A DNA stretch of 64,000 bases from Vigna angularis (Eukaryota > Streptophyta > Magnoliopsida > Fabales > Fabaceae), in the NCBI RefSeq assembly GCF_016808095.1, contig NC_068971.1:13156501-13220500 (forward strand), in the 5' to 3' direction. Each line of letters starts with the position of its first letter. The first letter of the stretch is position 1. The notes under the pieces were generated by a model. The model searched no databases, was not told the origin of the DNA, and was given only the letters and a program-made list of their open reading frames with translations. The position numbers and the translations under genes are program-made. Positions 33,634 to 43,175 of the stretch are shown here, piece after piece.

Positions 33634-34151
33634 CTAATATATATGGTGTTGTTGTTACCTCTAGGTATCTTTTCGATGTTGTTGGATGCTAAACATGTTT
33701 ATTTGAATGATTAGAACTGTGATTTCGTTGCTTGAGTGTAACAAATAAGAACGCATGGAATAAATTATGGTCTTTTAAAACCTCTGTTGTTATATTGTAA
33801 TGTTGCTACACTACTTGAGTTACTTTCAACCTTTGGGTTGCACGCATGAGATGCAATTGTATCCTAGTTGTTTGATTATTGCAATATGTTATGATGGGTG
33901 CAATAAGCAGATGAGGGTTTTGATTTATTCTTTTTGCGAATGGTTAATAGTATGATTATCTATGTTGTGTATGAGCTGGAATAATTGAAATACATTCGCT
34001 GAAAATGTATGTAATAACATGATTAACAATGGTTTGGTTTGTGTTTGAGTTAATTAAGGTTTATAGGGATTAAGGGATGTTGAAGTAAGATTGTATCTGA
34101 CTTGGGAACGTATTTAAAGTTAAATAAAACATGTCTCTTTCTTTTGTACAG
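33634..34151. other. Intron-like AT-rich DNA
   Basis: No coding signal; it ends in TTCTTTTGTACAG, a good splice acceptor before the next feature. Confidence 0.4.
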
Positions 34152-34283
34152 GTTGAAGCAATTAAGAATATATCAGATTATGTGGCTCAACTGAGGAGGG
34201 ATGGAAAGGGTCACGATATGTTTTGCTACCATGACTTCTCATATTGGTTGAAAAAATATGCCTTTGATGTTCATTTCCAATAG
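34152..34283 (+). pseudogene. Possible captured terminal exon, unidentified
   Basis: After a TTTGTACAG acceptor, 43 codons and a stop encode VEAIKNISDYVAQLRRDGKG, HDMFCYHDFSYWLKKYAFDV and HFQ. It is uninterrupted and has protein-like composition in an otherwise closed region. I do not recognise the family. It lies inside the 4-kb insertion, so it may be a captured host exon. Confidence 0.4.
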
Positions 34284-34698
34284 TATGGTAATTTTCTCCC
34301 AATACCTATGAGTTCTACTTACATTTATACTTTATGGCTTCTAGGTGTGTGGCACTTTGATGAAAGTCTATTTCATGATGCCGCTTGAACTTGGATAGTC
34401 TTTATAGTCTATATTAGTTCTCGTTTACATTTTCTCTTTCATTGTCTTCTCAGCTGTTTTCTTATTTAGAAGTAGAATTTAAATGTTTTTCCTCTGTATT
34501 GAGGTATAAGAACTTGTAGTGTTGTGGCAGCAAGTATATTATGTAAAAGAGTATATTATGCAATATCATTTTATATCTCCTTTTCAACTGTCCTTCTCCA
34601 GTACAAATATCAGTGGTTAGTTTGACTTGATGTCATGAAAATTTTCATATTATTGTTGTTTTTGACGGACTCGGGCCGTCGGTAATGCCCTTTTTTTT

Positions 34699-35300
34699 GG
34701 TACACTGCTCAACATCCAGGGAAAAACAAAAGATGGAGTGAATGTTCATTTGGATCTGGTTGACATGAAGATCCGAGAATAGTTGGCACCAAGAGAGATT
34801 GCTAAACATACTTATTTACTCTGTGCATGTTACACAATGTCTAGACAAGAGAAGATAAATTTTTGCCTTTGTTTAAAGAGTATGAAGGTACCACAAGGAT
34901 ACTCTTTAAATATCAAGAGCTTAGTGTCAATGCAGAGTTAAAGCTTGTTGGACTAAAGTTTCACGATTGCCACATCTTAATGCAACAATTGTTACCGATG
35001 GCAATTCGTGGTATTTTGGCCAAAAAATTTATGCACACCATAATCGATTGTGCTCATTTTTCTCATCAATATGTAGTAAAGTCATCAATCTTGTAAAGTT
35101 AGATGAACTTCAAAACAACATTATTATCATCTTGTGTTAGCTCGAAATGTTTTTCCCTCCACCCTTTTTTGATATGATGGTGCATTTACTTGTTTATTTG
35201 GTTAGAGAAATCAAGTTGTGTGGACCAGTATATGAAGATTTTGAAACGATATGTCACAAATCAATATAATCCAGAAGGTTCAATGATTGAAAGATATATT
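34699..35300 (+). pseudogene. CACTA tnp2 middle and DUF4218 fragment
   Basis: Frames encode LLNIQGKTKDGVNVHLDLVD, then KLVGLKFHDCHILMQQLLPM and AIRGIL, then the DUF4218 stretch (MFFPPPFFDMMVHLLVYLVR) and SMIERYI. Frameshifts and stops separate them. The order and motifs equal copy 1 and copy 3. Confidence 0.85.
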
Positions 35301-35311
35301 TTTAGCAAAAT

Positions 35312-36307
35312 TATGAAGATAAAGTTTTGATGATGTCCAAATCAAGTCAAGAGATATCAAGTTTCAAGAAGATCCTTTAGAGACTTGTAGTATTATAGAA
35401 AGCTTTTGTAATAATTATAATTAAGTGTTTAGGACTTAAGTTCTTAGTAGTTTTTTATTACATGTACTTTCACATTTCAAATTTGATGTTTAGAGTAAAA
35501 AACATACAATATTAATCGATTAAACCTAGTGATAGAGAAATAGCTGGTTCATCATTGGTGCATCTAAGGAAGTGTTCGGAAGAGAAAGACATCCTTCGTG
35601 AAGTATTCGAAGGAGGTGTTTCATCCTTTGTGAAGACTCAAAGGAGGTGTAGGTTCATCTCTAGTGGTATCAAGAGATGTGGTTTCTAAACTTTTGCAAA
35701 TTGTTTCTTTGTGATTGTAATTTATAATTGTTTTATGAGTAGTAACTATTTATCTTGATTTGAGATAAGTGACTGGATGTAGGATTGGTAATATCCGAAC
35801 CAGGATAAAATCATCTTGGCAAATTTCTCTCAACCTTACTCTTTTTATTTATCGTTATTATTTGCTAAGTAAGTTAAATTGAGAAGAAATTTTAAAAGGC
35901 ACACACTATTATTAAAAACCAATTCACCCCCTTCTTGGTTTCTTATTCCACACTAACCATTCCGTTGTAGCCGCTCTGACAATTGACATCAGAGCTTGAT
36001 TTGATAGTTATTCAAATGACAGGATCATATCAAACTTTTGCAGAGAGTGCTTCTATCAATAGACCACCCCTATTTACAGGTGAAAATTATGCATTCTGGA
36101 AGGTTAAAATGAAAATATTTATTGAGTCTATTGATGTTGAGATTTGGGAAACTAACCCTTCTGTTCCTACTAACAATATGCAGGAACCAAAGGCCCGTGT
36201 TCATTGGACTGTTGAAGATAAGAAGAGATTTCAAAATGATGTAAAAGCTCGTAATATTATTTCATCTGCTTTAACTGTTGACGAGTTTTACAGTATCTCT
36301 TGTAATA
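35312..36307 (+). mobile_element. Copia fragment: 5' LTR, primer site and N-terminal gag
   Basis: The LTR (about 35312-35981, ending CGCTCTGACA) is of the same family as the solo LTR at 9036-10103 but shorter. ATTGACATCAGAGC follows as a mutated initiator-Met primer site. Gag starts at 36016 (MTGSYQTFAESASINRPPLF) and breaks off after about 97 residues at 36307, where CACTA DUF4216 sequence resumes. The rest of the retroelement and the 3' LTR are deleted. Confidence 0.82.
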
Positions 36308-36720
36308 TTATTTGATGTTGTATGTTGTACAGACTATGAAATTAATAATTACACATTCTATACGAAGACTATGCATGATAAAAGCGTAGTACAAAATAGT
36401 GGCGTCATTCTAGAAGTTGAGTCCCTACAATTTTCCACATCCAAAGATCAAAATCCTTTAGTTGATCAATGAGATGTTATGGTAGAATAGAAGAGATATG
36501 GGAGGTTGATTACATTAAGTTTTCTATTGCACTCTTCAAATGTAAGTGGGTTGACAATAAGTGTGGTGTCAAAATAGATGAATCTGGTATGACACTAGTT
36601 GATTTTCGAAAGGTTGGTTATGGAGACGAACCGTTTATCATGGCATATCAAGCAAGTCAGGTTTTTTATGTCAAAGATCCTGCATTTGTCCATTGGTATG
36701 TCGCACTTCAAGGAAAATGA
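36308..36720 (+). pseudogene. CACTA DUF4216 fragment, copy 2
   Basis: The region encodes CTDYEINNYTFYTKTMHDKS and, after one frameshift near 36470, YGRIEEIWEVDYIKFSIALF, VDFRKVGYGDEPFIMAYQAS and VFYVKDPAFVHWYVALQGK. It is nearly the same as 792-1217 but longer at the end, so it shows the full C-terminus of the family. Confidence 0.85.
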
Positions 36721-36959
36721 CAAATTGAAGATAAAGAGGAATATCTAAGTAATCTTCATATTCCCGACAACCATCCATTTAAAACGACAATAAATTTGGA
36801 TGACGGCCCTCTAGTTGATGATGTACATGCAATTCGAGAAGATCACAACGAGGGAATATATATATGACAAATCCATATGATTATGTGTTATTTTGTGTAA
36901 ACATTTATGACTTTTGTTAAATAATATATCTTATTTTATAAGTCTTTTATTAATCTTTC

Positions 36960-38040
36960 ATCTTATTTATTGTCACAGGAGTAAGTGTTTATCTGCAATT
37001 GCTGAAAGATTTTGGGGGTTTAAGACAAAATTGATGTCAATATATATATTTGGAGCAAAACCTAATGAAACTCCATGTTCTAAATATTCTACAATTGGCG
37101 AAGAAACTTGGCGTCAATTTGTATAGCTTTGTTCATCCGAGTCGTAGGTAAAATCATTCAATTCATCATTCATAATTTTATCTCATAACAATTGTTTCAT
37201 TTTGTCATAGGAAACAAGGTCTAAAGCACAGCTGTAAGTGCTCAGAATAAAAATTCACACTTACTATCTCGTGATGGATACAGGAAGCTTGAGGAAAAAA
37301 TAAAGCAGAAGTCAAATAGTAGGCTTCCACTTTCCGAGGGTGGTGACCCTCCTCCTCCTCCTTCACCACCATCTCGGCACGAGAAGTGAAAGTTAACCCG
37401 TCTAAGATCATCGGGCTCCTACAATTCTGATAGTGCTAGAGACATATCAGAAAAAATTGTAAGATGTCATTTCTCTTATTTTGACAACATTTTTTTTTGT
37501 ATGTATTACACAGATCTTTCAAATAATTTTGAAGTTATGTTATGCTACATGAATCCTTGGTTGAGCAGAGCTCCTAAGGTCAATACACACACGAAGGTTG
37601 TCAAGATATTATTTCCACCACTATTGGACAACCTGAGCACCCAGGACGGGTGTGTGCTGCTGGAACTGACATAAGCATTAGAAGGTTCTTTGGGCCTTCC
37701 TCGCATCCATCTTCATATGGATTAAGTAAAGAGTATGAACAAAATCTGACGCAAAACATCACAAAAGAGATCACGCAAGAGATCACAAAAAAGGTTAGGG
37801 CAGAGTTGTATGATGAAGTTGCTGAAATGGTTATGCGTCAGTTCCAACAGTATGAGAGTCATGGCATGCGTCTGCAGCCATCTCCTGTAGTAGAACATGT
37901 TGTGCCCCTACAGGTAAACTTAATCATTTTTTTTTGTTAATTTAATTTTTGTATAACTTAATATTTTATCTATGACAGGTAGAAGCAACAAAGGAAGTTG
38001 CTCAGCTGCCGATGCCCTAGGGGATGACATGGACGAGACT
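36960..38040 (+). pseudogene. CACTA second gene (PF03004, En/Spm TNP1-like) remnant
   Basis: Pieces at 36985-37130, 37205-37460 and 37610-37910 give LLSRDGYRKLEEKIKQKSNS, then GQPEHPGRVCAAGTDISIRR FFGPSS and a C-terminal coiled coil (ITKKVRAELYDEVAEMVMRQ). GKPEHPGRVRTAG-like runs and the glutamine/charged coiled coil are typical of plant Ptta/En/Spm proteins. Exon boundaries look like GT-AG (for example CTACAG before GT..., 37911). Stops and frameshifts are present. Confidence 0.72.
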
Positions 38041-38093
38041 CATCCATGTTAGCTATATATTCTCTCTCCCACGAGGACTATGCTAGTGGCTCA

Positions 38094-38800
38094 TGTCGGA
38101 ACAATCGGTACCGTTATAGAGTTGCGCAGCGGAATGAAATATAGATAGCGGAAAGCGTGTTGGTCAAACTCGTATTAAGATGGTCCGTTTTAGAAAATTA
38201 ATTTTCTTAGAGAAACTTTATCGAACAATTGATATGCGCAAAATGTAAAGAGTGTAGGGAGTAGAAAAATTCAACACATAATTTTTATCCTGGTTCGAAT
38301 AAAAAGATTCTACGTCTAGTTTTTAATCACTATAAAAAGTGATTAACGTTTTTACTAAAAATCAGTTTCACAGATTATAATGGAGTGAAAGAATAGAATG
38401 ATAAAACCTTCCTTCGACGAATGAACCGGAAGGATGCTTCCTTCGACCAACGAACCGGAAGTAGGAATCTACACTTTCCTTCGACCAACGAACCAAAACA
38501 GTGCAGATAAAATCTTCCTTCCACAAACGAACCGGAAGATGACAACCTTGCCAACTCTAAGAGAACCGCTCCAACCTTTGACCCACAAAGTACGAGCTTC
38601 TCCTATTCACGAGACCATGCAAAACACTTGAACTAGCTTTTCGAAACTTCCTCAGACAAACTGTATTCTCAAAAAGCTTAGAGTTAACCCTCTAGGAATT
38701 TTGGAACAACCATAATAGGCAACTGGTTTGAGTTTGAAAAGACAGATTAAACTGCCACTGATAATCGATTATTGTTAGTGATAATCGATTATTTAAGTCC
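38094..38800 (-). repeat. Copia LTR fragment
   Basis: It starts TGTCGGAACAATCGG and runs through GCGCAGCGGAATG, matching in reverse complement the terminal CATTCCGCTG..GCTCTGACA type of the LTRs at 10103 and 35981. Two copies of GATAATCGATTAT near 38760 are also LTR-like. The far end merges into repeat cluster C near 38800, so it is truncated; no second LTR was seen. Confidence 0.55.
38403..38545. repeat. Four spaced units CTTCCTTCGACNAACGAACC
   Basis: Units at about 38409, 38440, 38475 and 38515 share CTTCCTTC, GAACC and mostly GGAAG, with irregular spacers. Each unit is a weak inverted repeat (CTTCC..GGAAG). It lies inside the LTR fragment. Confidence 0.65.
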
Positions 38801-38804
38801 GTTA

Positions 38805-39070
38805 CAGGTCACAACTGAGGTAGTAGACTCCGAGATACTGCCTCGATTCAGAAGCAACCGAGGCGAAAACTCATTCGAAAAAAAGAGTAAAAAAAGCAAA
38901 AACCATAATGCTTCGGTTCCCTTTGAACTGAGGCATAATAGTATCCCATTTTGTCTCGATTGCGAGGCAAAAAAGGTAGACTTTTTACCTCACCTGTATA
39001 TGCCTCGATTCTGGAACCACTGTCTATGGAAAAAAATAACCGTTGTCATTTTCCTTGACTGCACTAGTAT
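38805..39070. repeat. Palindromic CCTCGGTT repeat cluster C
   Basis: Degenerate units such as ACTGCCTCGATTC, AACCGAGGCGAAA, GCTTCGGTTCCC and AACTGAGGCATAAT occur in inverted pairs. It ends with TGCACTAGT near 39060, which resembles a CACTA terminus, but no partner end was found. Confidence 0.5.
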
Positions 39071-39890
39071 AAAACTTGTTGATCAATTTTGTTTCATAAA
39101 TGAATTTTTTTAAATCAATAAATGTACATTTTCTTGTAATGACAAAGGAAAACACTTACTTTTAAGTGTCCAAAGTACAACTTAATTCTTTCTTTATTAG
39201 TGAGAGTCTAATTTAGAATGAATAATAAGTTAAAATTTTGGTAGTTACAGACCAATTTAAATTCTAATTCAAAAATAAATTATATCTTTTTATTAATGAG
39301 AGACTGTTTTAAGTACTATTTTTAATTTATAACATTGTTTCTAATTTGAAAAATATAGACTACTTAACTTTTTATTTCTAGATTAGTTGTTATTTAAAAA
39401 ATTTCTTATAGAGAAATATATATTCATAAAACAGTTAAAAATAATTTTACATTTTTAACCGTATTTAAAATTTAATTTTTTAGTTTACATTAGAAATAAA
39501 TCAATTTTAATAACATTACATTATGATCAATATTAATATTTGAAAGTTAATCCGATATATTTGAAAGAGAAAGATGATAATAAGATAAATTTCACACTGA
39601 AATTATATTGTCATGTAAGTCTAATTCGCTAAAGAAGAATATCTTAAATCAGTACACACTATATGTTAAGAAATAATTTTGTGTGATGTAACACTAAAGT
39701 GACACATGGAAATAAAATTTAAAAATTGAAAAGAAAAAGAGACTATGTTGGAACGTAACATACTTTATTTATAGTTTAAATTTAAGCAATTTAACATAAA
39801 ATAAAAAATTACAAGACTAAAGTTACTGATTTGGTAACTTATAAAACTAAAAACAGTAAAACGTAATTTCATACACTTTGGAAACACGCA
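39071..39890. other. No gene seen
   Basis: Very AT-rich intergenic DNA. No frame of interest on either strand. It may contain the 3' flank of the minus-strand gene that follows. Confidence 0.5.
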
Positions 39891-40440
39891 TTAACATGAA
39901 AATGGTCGAAAACCAAACCCAATGTGTTCTACATGAAAACTTGAATCAAGCCAATCTTTGTTTTCTTTCCACAATCCCAATGCCACTGGCGTTATTGCCT
40001 TTGCAAAATTCCACGTTCCATCGTAAAAGAAGTTGATGTCTTTAACGATCATAAGTAGTGCCACTATGAATGCATAGTCCACGTTGCGATAGACATTGAC
40101 ATTGAAGTCACCATTATTCTGCATCTGCATTATAGTGACAGAAACACTGTATAATTAACCTCATACAACACTGTTTCTATGTTGTTTGAAGACGTAACAG
40201 AGTACATACCGAGGCAACAACTGTGGGAGATTCACCTGCATATACATGGCATGATCTTTTGCCAGTCACAACATTTACCCTAAAGTCACACTCACTTTCT
40301 TTTTTGTTGTATGCAAGGAAGACCTCTAATCTCATCACTCCACTCTGGACAAGTTCTGCCTTTTTCACTGAAAACAGCAATCTGGAGGAATCATTGCTTT
40401 CACCCGTGAAAACTTGGCATCGCCGATGCATTGTCATGAT
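39891..40440 (-). pseudogene. LURP-one-related (LOR) protein gene, partial, first exon missing
   Basis: Exon 40440-40217 encodes MHRRCQVFTGESNDSSRLLF, then LEVFLAYNKKESECDFRVNV and CHVYAGESPTVVAS. A GT-AG intron follows, and exon 40132-39891 encodes NGDFNVNVYRNVDYAFIVAL LMIVKDIN. This is the C-terminal half of the tubby-like LOR fold (DUF567); LOR proteins are linked to pathogen response in Arabidopsis. An AG acceptor (TATATAG) precedes 40440, but no upstream exon with the family's N-terminal strands was found. The tail after VKDIN extends about 45 residues with no family counterpart. Both exons are free of stops, so a live gene with a distant exon 1 is not excluded. Confidence 0.75.
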
Positions 40441-40825
40441 CTATATAAGAACATTTGTTCATAATTCAGTAACTGAGATTGATTTGCTGGCGTATGGAAT
40501 TGTTAGAATATCATGCGTGAATAGGCTGTAAGAGGGAATTGATACATGAATACAGTATGACCTATATATTATCCCATCAATCCTTAGAGTAAATGGAAAA
40601 ACTATAAAATCATGCCTAAAATTAAGGTTACGGATAATAAGAAAACAGCAACTTCCATGAAATACAAAAAGAAACTAACCTCATATATTTCAATAATACA
40701 ATATTAACTTTTGTTCGGAATCTATTGTCATTTTCTTTTACATTGAAAAAAAATAAAAAAAAATATAATAATACATACAGACAAAAAAAATTCATAGAGG
40801 TGGGTAATGACAATCCTCTTTTGAT

Positions 40826-40878
<53 letters not shown>

Positions 40879-41879
40879 AAAATGCTCACAAAAAATAATA
40901 AAAATTATGAAAAAAGATTTTTCGAGATGTGTAGATTCAGTGTTTCGAAGGACTTATCAGCAATCTATTGTGCAAGACATCTAAGATATAAGAGAAACTT
41001 TCCAAAAATTTCTAAAGATATAAAAATTAGTAAGGAACTCTAAAAAGAGTAAAATAATAAATATAGGATATTATAAGAAAAAGACGAGAGAAGGAAGAAA
41101 ATAAGAGGAATAAGGAGAATGAGAGAAGTGTTGTGTATTTTGGAATGACCAGAAAAACACTATTTATAGAGTGAGGAATGACCCATCTTGCGGAAGAAGC
41201 TGCCCAAAACTAACTCCCGAGCCTTGCGGGAGAAGAATTGACCAAGGAGAGACACAAAACGTTCATCTAATAACATTTCTCAACCTTTTCCAAAAGGCTT
41301 TTGCAATGCAATATAACAATACCCCACATATTGCAAAAGTTAAAACATTAACTAAAGAGATAAAAAAAAAAGATTCTAGGTTTCATAAGATGTAATGCAT
41401 TAGAGTTGGTATAGCAAACTATACGAATCAGTTTTAGATCGAGAAACTATACAGTGTAGTTGGTATAGCAAACTGTATGAACTAATGACACTTGACATGT
41501 GTTAGAGGTTTATCAATCATATTACACCCCACAATCCTTGTTGTGATGTGCTTACTAGGTCATGCACGTGCTAGATATTCATGAATGTTTTACAAATCAT
41601 ACCAAGATCTCATGTAAGCATGGTTGGCCCTTAAGGTATGCTGCAAATCATACACTACCCTAAGGGATATGAAAATTATTAAAACCTTTCTTTAAACTAA
41701 AATATTTTCACTACGTAGAATTTTAATAACAAAGTTTAACATCTCAATAATACAATCTCTAGCACTTTCACACACACACACACCATAGGAATAGACATAT
41801 TTGATTTAAAATCAAGTGTTATCGAAACTAACAAGTGACTTATTTTTATCCATATGAACCTTATTCATTGGATCTTTAA
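40441..41879. other. No gene; AT-rich with a long (AT)n run
   Basis: A (AT)n microsatellite spans about 40828-40872. A purine-rich stretch at 41030-41130 and a (CA)n-like run near 41770 are visible. Part may be LTR of the Copia whose RNase H lies to the right, but no LTR pair could be identified. Confidence 0.45.
40828..40872. repeat. (AT)n microsatellite
   Basis: About 22 uninterrupted AT dinucleotides. Confidence 0.9.
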
Positions 41880-42545
41880 TCACAAATATTTTTTTACCAT
41901 CACTTGTTTGTTTGGAAGTGGCTTAAGTCCCCTTCCATCGATATTTCTAAGATCATATTTCTTCTCAAGAGTTTAGTTAGAGGATCTATTAGATTTCCTT
42001 CTGACTTCACATAATCAATGAAAATAGTTTCACTATTTAGCAATTGCTAAACCAAATTGTGTCTCAATTGTATATGTCTGTTTTTTTTCATTGTAATTCC
42101 TTTTTAGCTATAACTATTACTGATTGACAATCATAGTGTATTGACACTGATGAGGTTAGTTTTATTCCTAGTGGAATGTTTGTTAAGAAGATTTCAACCA
42201 CTCAACCTCTCTACCAGTCATCTCAAGAGCAACAAAATCAAATTCCATTGTTGATCTTGCAATATTAGTTTGTTTGACTGATCTCCATGTAATCACACCA
42301 TCCCCAAGTGTGAATACATAATCACTAGTCGATTTTTTTTCATTTGAATCAGAGATCCAATTAACATTATTGTAGGCTTCTATAGTACAATAGGAAATCC
42401 ACTATATTCAAGGGCATAATCCATTGAATCTCTTTAGTATCTCACAAGCCTTGCAACTACATCCTAGTGTTCCTGATTTGGTATATTAGATACGAAAAAC
42501 TCATTAAATGTAGTAAGCTCCCAATTATTTGGGCATAGTGAGGCT
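41880..42545 (-). pseudogene. Copia RNase H / pol C-terminus remnant
   Basis: On the minus strand, with many stops, one can read SLIQMKKNRLVIMYSHLG (from GSDYVFTLG-like), the DQSNKLILQDQQWN region (from KQTNIARSTMESE-like), NTLISVN..LSISNSYS and a clear end DYVKSEGNLIDPLTKLL then NMILEISMEG. This is the RNase H and terminal part of Copia pol. The CACTA copy 3 end at 42572 lies close by, apparently inserted next to or into it. Confidence 0.65.
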
Positions 42546-42571
42546 GAGATATAAATTCTCCTCTATTTTTT

Positions 42572-42850
42572 CACTACAAAAAAGAAGGGCATTACCGAAG
42601 GCCAAAAGCCCTCGGAAACAGCCCAAAACCGTCGGTAGAAGACATTTACAGACGGCTTATCGACGGCCAAAAAGCCCTCGGTAATTTGCTTGTCGCTAAC
42701 ATTTACCGAGGGCTTTCGCCCTTCGGTAATTACCGAAGGGCGAGAGCCCTTGGTAATCAGCGAACATGGGTATTTACCGAAGGGCAAAAGCCTTCGGTAA
42801 TCAGCAAGCGTTGGTATTTACCGAAGGGCGAAAGCCTTCGGTAAGACGGA
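42572..42850. repeat. CACTA terminal and subterminal repeats
   Basis: After the terminal CACTACAAAAAAGAAGGGC come units of TTACCGAAGGGC/GCCTTCGGTAA in alternating orientation (about 42592-42845). Such arrays bind the transposase complex in En/Spm elements. The same core occurs at the ends of the 30680-34698 insertion. Confidence 0.85.
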
Positions 42851-43175
42851 CGGAAATGTCAAAGACATTTGTGTTTATTATGAAACCAACAACAAACCTG
42901 CATAGCAATTTTCATACACAAACATACCTGCATAACAATTTTCAAGCACATACAAACCTGCATAATGTGCATCTCAAAGATGCAATCATTGATCAATAAT
43001 ATCCATAGAACATCGATTAATGCATAGAACATGTATTTATATTAATAACATATAAGAATTAACATAATGATAGACTAACATCCAAATCATTAAACTGATC
43101 TAACATCCAAATGATGTAAACTCCAAATGTGATAATATCCAATTGTTTCTATAACTTCATTATAAAAAAATGAAT

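Larger units (their letters stand above)
30680..34698. mobile_element. CACTA-like insertion within tnp2 of copy 2
   Basis: It begins CACTACAGGAAAGAGC and has ACCGACGGCC / CCTTCGGTAA subterminal motifs, the same motif family as the CACTA end at 42572. At the right it ends GTCGGTAATGCCCTTTTTTTT and then the host resumes GGTACACTGCTCAAC. Compared with copy 1, about 20 bp of host and the last ~10 bp of the right terminal repeat are missing, so a small deletion followed insertion and no target duplication remains. The interior has no transposase. It hosts another CACTA (32408-33630). Confidence 0.68.
30160..38093 (+). mobile_element. Decayed CACTA transposon copy 2, twice interrupted
   Basis: Plus-strand order is conserved 5' segment (30165-30320), tnp2 N-part, tnp2 middle and DUF4218, DUF4216, then PF03004-type second gene to about 38040. 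Homology with copy 1 (minus strand, 1-3949) shows what was inserted or lost: a 4-kb CACTA-like insertion at 30680-34698, and a Copia LTR-gag piece at 35312-36307 that replaced about 350 bp. The right end is cut by an LTR fragment at 38094. No TIR is found. Confidence 0.82.

Noticed and set aside
38403..38545. Regularly repeated units that might suggest a CRISPR array
   Set aside because: Plant nuclear DNA, irregular spacing, degenerate units and location within an LTR rule it out.
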